From: Candidatus Aenigmatarchaeota archaeon
Lineage (GTDB): Archaea > Aenigmatarchaeota > Aenigmatarchaeia > QMZP01
Reading direction: 5' to 3'
NCBI GenBank assembly: GCA_003663415.1
Contig: QMZY01000052.1
Span: 1-6,254, forward strand
DNA: 6,254 nt
In this document: positions 1-6,111 of the stretch, one piece after another
Layout of the letters: each line of letters opens with the position of its first letter
Numbering within the stretch: the stretch's first letter is position 1
The notes under the pieces: model-generated
The model's database searches: none
Told to the model about the DNA's origin: nothing
What the model saw: the letters and a program-made list of their open reading frames with translations, nothing else
Position numbers and translations under genes: made by a program

Positions 1-28
1 TATAAGGCACCCTGCCTATACACAAAAA
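1..28 (-). terminator. Weak U-tract and imperfect hairpin after the NosD-like gene
   Basis: Just after the stop codon the minus strand reads five T (24-28), and an imperfect palindrome follows at 1-20 (arms AGGCA and TGCCT at 5-9 and 13-17, loop CCC, flanked by TATA on both sides with one bulged base). Archaeal termination commonly uses U-tracts, but this one is short, so the call is tentative. Confidence 0.25.
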
Positions 29-30
29 GC

Positions 31-1179
31 TTAGCTGCCTAAACCAGTAAAGAAAGAATACACATTAAAGAAAAAGGAGTATATGCCTATCCTCAGGGAA
101 TTCAGAAACCCGGCGCCTTCATAGCTTATTTCCCCGTCCTTTAAAGCCTCTTCAACAGTGGTTTCTCCTTTGGCAATTTTATCAATTGCTTCTTCTGTTA
201 TATGCACGTTCATGCTCTGGTCAGAAAGTTCATCTTCGCCAAAATCTACAATCTGAGAGTTTCTAATCACTATATATCCTTCTGGTTTTTCATTCACATA
301 GAAATTTATTCTTTCGTTACTGAACACAGTGGAAAGAACAGGAATCTCAAGCAGCTGAGTAAACGCTTCTTTAAACTGAGAAATTCGACCAGAAATTTCG
401 TATTGGTATTCTATTTCATTGTCTTCAGAGCTCTTATCCAGCGGATTAATGTTTTGATTTCCGTTAAACCTCATTGTATTGTTTCTTATTTTGTTTCCAG
501 AGGAATTCTCTTGCAAACCTATTCCATCTATCTGGTTATGGCTTATATTGTTGTTATCTATGGCATTGCCTGTGGAGTTTCGTAGAGAGATTCCTCTTAC
601 CTTGTTTCCTGAAACAGTGTTGTTTTTTAGGGTGTTGTTTTTTGAATCTGCAATGCTTATTCCTGCTTCCAAGCTCCCGGTTACAGTGTTGTTTGTAAAG
701 CTGGAATTGGTTACATTATAAACCAATACGCCGAACAAAAAATTATCTTCCACCAAGTTCCCTGTTAAGGTGTGGTTAGATGAATCTATTAAACGGATTC
801 CAATTATGCTGTTGTCTTTTGCTGTGTTGTTTTCCAAAAGAGAATTAGAACCGTTCACATTTATTCCGTATTCAAATTTTTTGACACCGCAGTTTTTTAC
901 ATTCACGTTATCGCCGCTCACCTGTATTCCTGTTCCGGAATCGCTGTCGCTTATGGTATGTCCCTGGCAATCAAAGGTTATCCCATCCTTATCAATAACT
1001 ATACAGTTTCCAGAGGAAGTTATATCGCTTGTCAGGGTAACTGTATCTCCTGGTTTTGCATTTTCTATCATTTGATTACAGCTCTCGCAGGAATTGCAGG
1101 AAAAAGTGTTTGCTGAAACCAGCAAAACTGGAAGAAAAAACAAAAATACAGGGAAGATTTTAAAGCATTTAAAGGACAT
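31..1179 (-). CDS. Secreted NosD-like right-handed parallel beta-helix protein with C-terminal SCP2-like module
   Basis: Predicted cell-surface or secreted protein of 382 residues; no enzymatic role can be assigned. Residues 5-23 form a hydrophobic signal peptide with a likely cut after Ala23 (V-S-A). A short Cys-rich stretch follows (C28, C31, C34). Residues about 60-250 are a NosD/pectate-lyase-like beta helix: Gly-Ile/Val pairs recur at 84, 105, 127, 150, 173, 196 and 219, so the coil is 21-23 residues and exactly 23 in the last four steps, each with Asn-rich turns (NNT). Residues about 258-360 form a separate alpha/beta module. Its end (an acidic helix, then D-G-E-I-x-Y-E-G, then a hydrophobic tail at 358-380) resembles the SCP2 sterol-carrier fold, which is inference from pattern only. 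The tail could associate with the membrane. The ATG at 1179 is chosen because it gives a complete signal peptide and lies about 25 bp after a TATA box. Family members bind or act on polysaccharides or serve as surface proteins; the ligand is unknown here. Confidence 0.88.
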   Translation of the reverse strand: MSFKCFKIFPVFLFFLPVLLVSANTFSCNSCESCNQMIENAKPGDTVTLTSDITSSGNCIVIDKDGITFDCQGHTISDSDSGTGIQVSGDNVNVKNCGVKKFEYGINVNGSNSLLENNTAKDNSIIGIRLIDSSNHTLTGNLVEDNFLFGVLVYNVTNSSFTNNTVTGSLEAGISIADSKNNTLKNNTVSGNKVRGISLRNSTGNAIDNNNISHNQIDGIGLQENSSGNKIRNNTMRFNGNQNINPLDKSSEDNEIEYQYEISGRISQFKEAFTQLLEIPVLSTVFSNERINFYVNEKPEGYIVIRNSQIVDFGEDELSDQSMNVHITEEAIDKIAKGETTVEEALKDGEISYEGAGFLNSLRIGIYSFFFNVYSFFTGLGS

Positions 1180-1199
1180 AAATGATACTTAATATCAGG

Positions 1200-1207
1200 A
1201 TTTAAAT
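1200..1207 (-). promoter_or_regulatory. Candidate TATA box for the NosD-like gene
   Basis: ATTTAAAT on the minus strand is centred 24.5 bp before the ATG at 1179, filling part of the 30-bp gap after rqcH. The spacing matches the boxes before rqcH and the protease and implies a leaderless transcript. No Shine-Dalgarno is present. Confidence 0.45.
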
Positions 1208-1209
1208 GT

Positions 1210-3165
1210 TTAAACCCCGTACTCCACTATTTCACCCATTCCAGAAGGAATCCTTTTCTGGAACTCTTCCAGGGGTATGTTTTCTATGAAAGGCTTGTCT
1301 TCCGGTTTTGCTTTTATGAGAAGTTTGTTTTTTATTTCCATTGCAAGTTCAAGGCTTTGCTTGAAACCGGGTTTTATTGTGACAAAATAGTCTGAGTTTT
1401 TTCTGACAGCCATTACAGGACCTGAAACAACATCTGCTTCGTCTTCTTTTATTTTCACGCCAATGGACAGCTTTATCTCCTGCTCTCTATACCATTCCCT
1501 TTCTCCTTCAATAATAAACGAGCCTTTTGGCAGATTCACTCCGCCTTTTGTAACTCTGCTTCCCGGAACAGAATAAACATCAATTGTCCCCAGACCCTTG
1601 CTCCAGGCCTTTGAATATGCAGCAGCAAATTCTGCTGCTTCTTTTTTGGTTTCATCTGGAACATCAAGTCCCTGTGATTTTATAACAACAAAAGCAGCGC
1701 CGGGAATATCAGCATGAAAAACAATGTCATTGTCTTCTGTGTGTTTTTTTATCAGGGTTTCATTTGATTCATCGTTTTTTCCTGCCACCACAAGAAGCCC
1801 GTCTGATGAGAAAAACCATCTGAAATTTTCATACCATTTTTTCCTTTTTTTCGGTTTTTCTTTTTCTGTTTTCTCTTCAGGCTTTTCTTTTGTTTCTTCT
1901 ATTTTTTCAAGGATTTGTTTTTCTGCTTCTTTAACCCCTTCCAGTTTTTTCCTTGCCCATTTTGCATCTTCATAGTATTTTTCAGCGTTCTCTTCCACTG
2001 TCTTTCTTATGTCTATTTCCACTTCCTTCCCTCCCAAATCCAGAACAATAATTCCATCGCCTTCCCTTATCTCTTTTATGGCTTCTGCTTCCGGGGTGGG
2101 TTCCTGGGAGATTTGGTTTTTTATCTCGCTCCAGCTCATGCCCGTTTCTCTTGCTTTTCTTATTCCTTCCAACGCAACCCTGACAGTTTCATAGTAATTG
2201 TATATTCTTTCGGCAGAGTCTCTGGAGTCTTTTTCTATTCTTTCCCATTTGGTTTCAGCTTCCTTTTGGTGTCCAAAAATTCTTTCTATTTTTTCCTCCT
2301 TTTCCAAAACCTCTTTTTTGGCTTCTTGTTCTGTTTTTTCTTCTTCCTTTTCCGAGAAGAATTCGTCAAGGGCCTGACAAAAGTCCTGAACCTCTTTTGG
2401 TTTTTCATTCTCCAGAATTTTCAATGGAAAAGGGAAAGCGCCCTGAGCATATACAACAGGTTTTAGCGGTGTTTCTTTCAGGACTTCTATTACTTTGTGT
2501 ATTCTTGATGCTTCATCAAGCGATATGTCTTTACAGGGTTTGTCTTTGTTAACTCCTGCAACCGCGCATATCTCGTTCCCGTAGATAGAGCCGAAACTCA
2601 GGTTTGACGAAAGAAGAGAAACAATCTTTTTGTCAGGGTTTGATTTTAGTTTTCTTAAAAAATCGTTTAAATCCATTTCAAACGGGTTTTCTATTCTGGG
2701 TGGGTATCTGTAAACGGTTTTTGGCTTTATTTCCCTGTGCCTCCATCTCTGAATCTCCAGAGGCATGATTATGTTGTAAAAAGAATCGCAGAGGATAACG
2801 TTTCCGGGATGTATCAGCTCAAAAATAAGTATGTATCCGTTTATTTCTATTTCTATAATCCTGTCAAACTCATACTGTTTTATGTATTTTATTTTTTTTC
2901 CCAAAAGGTGCTTTCTTAAAAACATGCAAAAGCTTGGCGGTTCCTGAGGAGCTGGTTTTCTTTTTTGGGTCAAAAACATTTTTTTCGCGTCAGCATAAAG
3001 CCAGAAACTCCCTTTTGTTGGAACAAAAATCTCAAAGAAAAATTTCTTTTTTTCGTACTGGTAAATCCTTCTTATTATCCCGTTAACCAGATTGCCTTTA
3101 AGCTCCTGAACCAGAAACCTGAAATCCAGCGAGGTCATTTCCTCTCTTTCCATATTTATTTCCAT
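1210..3165 (-). CDS. rqcH: RqcH/NEMF (Rqc2/Tae2) family ribosome-associated quality control protein
   Basis: Cytoplasmic NFACT protein of 651 residues, a usual length for archaeal members. Known relatives bind the large ribosomal subunit carrying a stalled peptidyl-tRNA and, in bacteria and eukaryotes, recruit tRNA to extend the stalled chain with a C-terminal tail; the archaeal activity is inferred. Domains in order: NFACT-N about 10-150 with the family Asp-Arg motif at D101-R102; a helix-hairpin-helix-like part about 165-235; charged coiled coils about 270-345 and 390-440, the latter very Glu/Lys-rich; NFACT-R (DUF814) about 443-560 with W-F-x-S-S-D-G (450-456), H-A-D (484-486) and L-P-K-G-S-F (545-550); and the C-terminal extension typical of archaeal members (I-K-P-G at 597-600, I-P-S-G-M-G at 639-644). 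In-frame starts exist at 3165, 3153 and 3138. The first is kept because a TATA box lies about 25 bp upstream, but conserved sequence begins only near residue 10. The start lies 47 bp after the DUF333 gene. Confidence 0.95.
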   Translation of the reverse strand: MEINMEREEMTSLDFRFLVQELKGNLVNGIIRRIYQYEKKKFFFEIFVPTKGSFWLYADAKKMFLTQKRKPAPQEPPSFCMFLRKHLLGKKIKYIKQYEFDRIIEIEINGYILIFELIHPGNVILCDSFYNIIMPLEIQRWRHREIKPKTVYRYPPRIENPFEMDLNDFLRKLKSNPDKKIVSLLSSNLSFGSIYGNEICAVAGVNKDKPCKDISLDEASRIHKVIEVLKETPLKPVVYAQGAFPFPLKILENEKPKEVQDFCQALDEFFSEKEEEKTEQEAKKEVLEKEEKIERIFGHQKEAETKWERIEKDSRDSAERIYNYYETVRVALEGIRKARETGMSWSEIKNQISQEPTPEAEAIKEIREGDGIIVLDLGGKEVEIDIRKTVEENAEKYYEDAKWARKKLEGVKEAEKQILEKIEETKEKPEEKTEKEKPKKRKKWYENFRWFFSSDGLLVVAGKNDESNETLIKKHTEDNDIVFHADIPGAAFVVIKSQGLDVPDETKKEAAEFAAAYSKAWSKGLGTIDVYSVPGSRVTKGGVNLPKGSFIIEGEREWYREQEIKLSIGVKIKEDEADVVSGPVMAVRKNSDYFVTIKPGFKQSLELAMEIKNKLLIKAKPEDKPFIENIPLEEFQKRIPSGMGEIVEYGV

Positions 3166-3186
3166 ATTAAATTGTTGGAAAGATTA

Positions 3187-3194
3187 ATTAAATA
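3187..3194 (-). promoter_or_regulatory. rqcH: Candidate TATA box for rqcH
   Basis: TATTTAAT on the minus strand is centred 25.5 bp before the ATG at 3165, inside the 47-bp gap after the DUF333 gene. It supports independent, probably leaderless transcription of rqcH and favours the first of its three possible starts. The surrounding AT-richness limits certainty. Confidence 0.45.
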
Positions 3195-3212
3195 TCTGTA
3201 CAGAGTATTAAA

Positions 3213-3845
3213 TCAATCCTTTCTTAAAAACACAAAAATTAACACACCTATTATAATAATACCAATAATTATTATTTGCACAATTATAGGAATTTCAATG
3301 GTATTTTTACAATCAGGGTCTTTATTTTTTTCACAATCTGGATCACATTTGTTATCTTTAATTCCATCACAATATCCATCGTCACTTCCTGATGGACAAT
3401 CTTCTGGACAAGTAAGGTAATTTTCTGGATCACTGCAGGCATTGTCCCCACACCATGTTTCTTCAAAACTTAAATTCATAAGCTCTGTAACCTCAACTTC
3501 CTTTCCATTCTCAAGAACACAGACAGCACAAAAATCTGTTCTGAATCTTAAGCACACATCTTTATTGTATATTGTTTTTGTTTTATAGCCTTGTTTTGCA
3601 CAATACCCAAACTCCTGAGCAACCTCTCCCTGTAAAAATTTCCAAGCACTTACTAATTGACCGTTTGGAAGTTTACAGTAACCTCTTACTCCATTTTCTG
3701 TTGGTTTAGAAATATATTCATAGCCTAAGGCTTTACAATAAACTGCAGAAGGATTTAAAAGAGCAAAAACTGAATTAAAAAACATACAGAACACTATAAA
3801 TAAAGAGGTTAAAAATACTAACCTGTTTCTAAGTATTTTATCCAT
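3213..3845 (-). CDS. Secreted, C-terminally anchored protein with two DUF333-like units and a Cys-rich stalk
   Basis: A 210-residue surface protein of unknown function. Residues 9-28 form a signal peptide with a likely cut after Ala28 (S-V-F-A). The mature N terminus (N31-P-S-A-V-Y-C) matches the DUF333 pattern (N-P-A-x-x-Y-C, then a Cys and P-N-G followed by a Trp), covering about 31-73; some databases label this domain putative hemolysin. A second, diverged unit seems to follow at about 80-123, repeating Y-C-x3-G-Y (36-42 and 81-87) and C-x3-NG (57-62) as C-x3-NG (109-114). Residues 132-150 carry the C-G-D-x-x-C-x-x-P-E-N...C-P-x-D-C motif common in archaeal surface proteins, and 156-179 hold a further C-D-rich repeat. 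Residues 183-207 are an Ile-rich transmembrane helix ending in Arg-Lys-Asp, so the bulk lies outside the cell. The ATG overlaps the protease stop by 8 nt (ATGGATAA), which implies translational coupling; a weak GGTG lies 7-10 nt upstream. Its role may be an anchor, inhibitor or partner of the protease, which is inference. Confidence 0.85.
   Translation of the reverse strand: MDKILRNRLVFLTSLFIVFCMFFNSVFALLNPSAVYCKALGYEYISKPTENGVRGYCKLPNGQLVSAWKFLQGEVAQEFGYCAKQGYKTKTIYNKDVCLRFRTDFCAVCVLENGKEVEVTELMNLSFEETWCGDNACSDPENYLTCPEDCPSGSDDGYCDGIKDNKCDPDCEKNKDPDCKNTIEIPIIVQIIIIGIIIIGVLIFVFLRKD
3838..3845 (-). other. Start/stop overlap coupling the protease and DUF333 genes
   Basis: The 8-nt overlap ATGGATAA contains the start codon of the DUF333 gene and, in another frame, the TAA stop of the protease gene. 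It indicates one transcript and translational coupling. Confidence 0.9.
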
Positions 3846-5994
3846 GAATTACACCATCTACATAAAACACATTCCATGTCCAAGAATCGTCATAAGGAAC
3901 TTCACCAAACCCCATATCTCTCCAATCTAACCCCCAGCTATTTTTTATTATCCAACTATGAGTGTAGTCATTCCAACCAACAATAACAACACAATGACCA
4001 CCACCACATGAATGTAATGGTCCGTGACAAAGAAGTGCTCTTTTTTTATCTGTTACAAATCTGCCAACTTTATCATAATCGGATATTCTCCATAATCTGT
4101 TATTCCAATCACTACATCTGCTACAGGAACAGGGTATTGAGTATGAACCATCATCACAGGAACAAACACATCCTTGAGGACATCTGACTGAATAGTCAGG
4201 TTTGCTCATTACTTCAGGATCACAGCAATAAACACTACAATTAGAAGATTGATAAGGAAAACAATTCTCATCTACTATTCCATTTGTTTTTATATAATTA
4301 AATGTATGTAATCGTGCTGAATCTGATGCTGTCCGTCCACTACAACTCGCCTCAGGATAACAGTCAGAAACAAGATTCTGTTCAGACAAGTCCAGATTTA
4401 CAGGTCTAAGCTGCTCTACATTATAGGTTGATTCTATTGCTCCAACAGTGGCAAATGCCCAGCAAGATCCACACCTTCCTTGGTCTTTTATAGGACTTAC
4501 CATGTTCCATTTTCTCCAATCAAAATACTCTGGTAAATTAGTTATATTACAAAGATCGCATGGAACATAAGTATACTCATTTATTGAGTATAAGGTTGAT
4601 GGTTGGAAAACAAAATATAAATCTTCAGATAATTCTTCATCTTCAACATTAATTATGTAATTTTCAGGTCTCCAAGAGCCATGCCATTCACATTTTCCAG
4701 GACCAAAATCTGGAACTGGTTGAATTAAATACCTTCCTGTACAAGAAAGTGTGAGTGTATAAGTAAGTGTAGAATCTGTTAAAGAAACATTTGTATATGA
4801 GATTGTTGTTGGTTCACAGATATCAAAAGTTGATCCTTCCCTTGGAGCAAGCCTGCAGGTTTTTATTTTTAAAGTATTCAAATCATATGGAAAATCACGA
4901 ATCGTGCCACCCACTGCACGAAGGCATGTTCCTATTTGTGGAGAAGGTCTGGAAGTTTCAAAAGCTATAACAACATATTTCTGAACAGATTGACCCTTAT
5001 TACCAACATTATCAAATGCCTCTGCTCTGTAAGTTAAATTTCTAGGTGTGTAAGGCCCTCCTTTAAAAATACATACAGTTTGGTTTTTCTCTGTGATTGT
5101 GTATTCATAACATTTACCAAAAAGTATTTCCGAAGATTTGCATTTTGCTTGGCATGTTATTTTTAAGTCATCATCTACAAAAACGCTAATGTTTTTGATT
5201 CCAGAAACATCACTCGCCTGAGCTATAAAACTTACTTTATCATCTGGTGTCGGTGAGGAAGGTAAAATGAAAATAGAAACTGAGGGTGGTGTTTCATCCT
5301 GAATTGAATCAGGGCAACCATCTTCATCTTCATAACCGTTATAAGTTTCAGGTTCTTTTATGCACACATCTAAGCAATTTTTAATTCCATCATTATCTGT
5401 ATCTCTATCATCACACGAATCGCAAGCATCTCCTTTTCCATCTCCATCAATGTCCTTTTGTTCTGGATTATAAGTCTGTGGACAATTATCTTCTTGATCT
5501 ATAATCCCATCTTTATCCGAATCAGTTTCACCACTTAAAACAACCAAAGAGCAGCCGTGCCAATTTTCAGGGCCAAATTTCTCGCCTGTTGCTAAAGATA
5601 GATGATAAGAGGGCCAAAACAACCAATTGCCTGATTTGTCCAAGATTTTTGTGGCTTGAATTGAAACACTTTCTCCTGGTTTTAGAATGGTGTTAGCTCT
5701 GGTAATACCAAATGATTCGCTTTGACCATCTGGATTTTTGGCTGCAACAAAAATCCCCTTAGAACCAAGATTAAGGTCATACTGACCATAATTTTGCATA
5801 TAAAAACTTACATTAATAATATCCCCTTCTCTTAAAACAGAAGGTCCTGTAACAGTAAAATTTGTTAGTCTCATTAAATCTTCAGATACATCAGGTCCAG
5901 GATAAGAACAAATAATTTCTGCCCAAACAGAAATTACCAAGCAAAACAAACCTACAAAAATAAAACTTACAAACAAAAATTTATCATACCTCAT
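3838..5994 (-). CDS. Secreted multidomain papain-family (C1A) cysteine protease with CARDB-like and thrombospondin type 3 modules
   Basis: Predicted extracellular endopeptidase of 718 residues. Signal peptide at about 5-25 (cut after V-W-A25). Residues 43-152 form a CARDB-like beta-sandwich; 158-230 are thrombospondin type 3 calcium-binding repeats (D-x-D-x-D-G at 158-163, 181-186, 198-203, ending E-D-E-D-G-C-P-D); 236-343 an Ig-like domain; 350-465 another beta-rich, Cys-containing domain not recognised. The C1A catalytic domain runs from about 491 to 715 with a full catalytic set: oxyanion Gln505 and nucleophile Cys511 (Q-G-R-C-G-S-C-W-A-F), His667 (G-G-H-C-V-V-I-V-G-W) and Asn685 (N-S-W-G). 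Oddities: no I29/ERFNIN propeptide is visible; ten Cys lie within 586-627; only eight residues separate Pro659 from His667, against about 30 in papain; and the usual W-G second glycine is Arg692. There is no C-terminal anchor, so membrane attachment may depend on the coupled downstream protein. No Shine-Dalgarno precedes the ATG, but a TATA box lies about 25 bp upstream, suggesting a leaderless transcript. Confidence 0.93.
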   Translation of the reverse strand: MRYDKFLFVSFIFVGLFCLVISVWAEIICSYPGPDVSEDLMRLTNFTVTGPSVLREGDIINVSFYMQNYGQYDLNLGSKGIFVAAKNPDGQSESFGITRANTILKPGESVSIQATKILDKSGNWLFWPSYHLSLATGEKFGPENWHGCSLVVLSGETDSDKDGIIDQEDNCPQTYNPEQKDIDGDGKGDACDSCDDRDTDNDGIKNCLDVCIKEPETYNGYEDEDGCPDSIQDETPPSVSIFILPSSPTPDDKVSFIAQASDVSGIKNISVFVDDDLKITCQAKCKSSEILFGKCYEYTITEKNQTVCIFKGGPYTPRNLTYRAEAFDNVGNKGQSVQKYVVIAFETSRPSPQIGTCLRAVGGTIRDFPYDLNTLKIKTCRLAPREGSTFDICEPTTISYTNVSLTDSTLTYTLTLSCTGRYLIQPVPDFGPGKCEWHGSWRPENYIINVEDEELSEDLYFVFQPSTLYSINEYTYVPCDLCNITNLPEYFDWRKWNMVSPIKDQGRCGSCWAFATVGAIESTYNVEQLRPVNLDLSEQNLVSDCYPEASCSGRTASDSARLHTFNYIKTNGIVDENCFPYQSSNCSVYCCDPEVMSKPDYSVRCPQGCVCSCDDGSYSIPCSCSRCSDWNNRLWRISDYDKVGRFVTDKKRALLCHGPLHSCGGGHCVVIVGWNDYTHSWIIKNSWGLDWRDMGFGEVPYDDSWTWNVFYVDGVIHG

Positions 5995-6014
5995 ATGAAC
6001 GAATTATTTTAATT

Positions 6015-6022
6015 ATTTAAAA
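6015..6022 (-). promoter_or_regulatory. Candidate TATA box for the protease-DUF333 operon
   Basis: TTTTAAAT on the minus strand is centred 24.5 bp before the A of the protease ATG at 5994. The expected start of transcription therefore falls on or next to the start codon, consistent with the lack of a Shine-Dalgarno and a leaderless mRNA. Confidence 0.5.
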
Positions 6023-6031
6023 TACTATGCA

Positions 6032-6053
6032 TCTGCGGGCTAAAGCCCGCAGA
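6032..6053. repeat. Perfect GC-rich inverted repeat (9-bp arms, 4-nt loop) between divergent promoters
   Basis: Arms TCTGCGGGC and GCCCGCAGA flank TAAA. The GC-rich arms stand out in a very AT-rich intergenic region. The element sits about 9 bp from the minus-strand TATA box and 15 bp from the plus-strand one. There is no U-tract directly after it on either strand, so it does not look like an intrinsic terminator. It may be a dispersed REP-like palindrome or an operator for a dimeric regulator. Confidence 0.85.
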
Positions 6054-6068
6054 ATTCTTGCTTCAACA

Positions 6069-6076
6069 TATTTAAA
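6069..6076 (+). promoter_or_regulatory. Candidate archaeal TATA box for the glycine-zipper gene
   Basis: TATTTAAA is centred about 39 bp before the ATG at 6112. With the usual archaeal spacing of about 25 bp, transcription would start near 6098, giving a leader of roughly 14 nt that just holds the Shine-Dalgarno. The area is generally AT-rich, so a chance match is possible. Confidence 0.45.
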
Positions 6077-6098
6077 AATAAAAATAATCAATTATGGA

Positions 6099-6106
6099 GG
6101 AGGTGA
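6099..6106 (+). promoter_or_regulatory. Strong Shine-Dalgarno for the glycine-zipper gene
   Basis: GGAGGTGA, an extended match to the 3' end of archaeal and bacterial 16S rRNA, lies five nt before the ATG at 6112. It decides between that ATG and the in-frame ATG at 6094. It is the only strong Shine-Dalgarno seen at a gene start in this window. Confidence 0.85.
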
Positions 6107-6111
6107 AGATA

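Noticed and set aside
202..1075. Several open frames on the plus strand opposite the NosD-like gene
   Set aside because: They lie antisense to a well-supported beta-helix gene with a regular 23-residue repeat, have low-complexity Phe/Leu/Cys-rich products and show no domain or start signal.
1832..1919. Poly-pyrimidine tract as a regulatory element or terminator
   Set aside because: It encodes the Lys/Glu-rich linker of RqcH on the minus strand, so codon content explains it.
1724..3420. Plus-strand open frames opposite rqcH and the end of the DUF333 gene
   Set aside because: Their products are Phe/Ser-rich mirror images of Glu/Lys-rich coiled-coil codons. The strand with the conserved NFACT motifs is clearly the coding one.
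3284..3466. A 60-codon minus-strand frame inside the DUF333 gene
   Set aside because: It is a shifted frame of the Cys-rich and transmembrane region and lacks any recognisable feature; the main frame has a signal peptide and an anchor.
3477..3845. A hemolysin or toxin role for the DUF333 protein
   Set aside because: The hemolysin label for this domain is a database name, and nothing in the sequence shows a pore-forming or lytic part.
6094..6111. Start of the glycine-zipper gene at the upstream in-frame ATG (6094)
   Set aside because: It would put the strong Shine-Dalgarno inside the coding region, and the box-to-ATG distance (about 21 bp) is shorter than in the other genes. It is not fully excluded.
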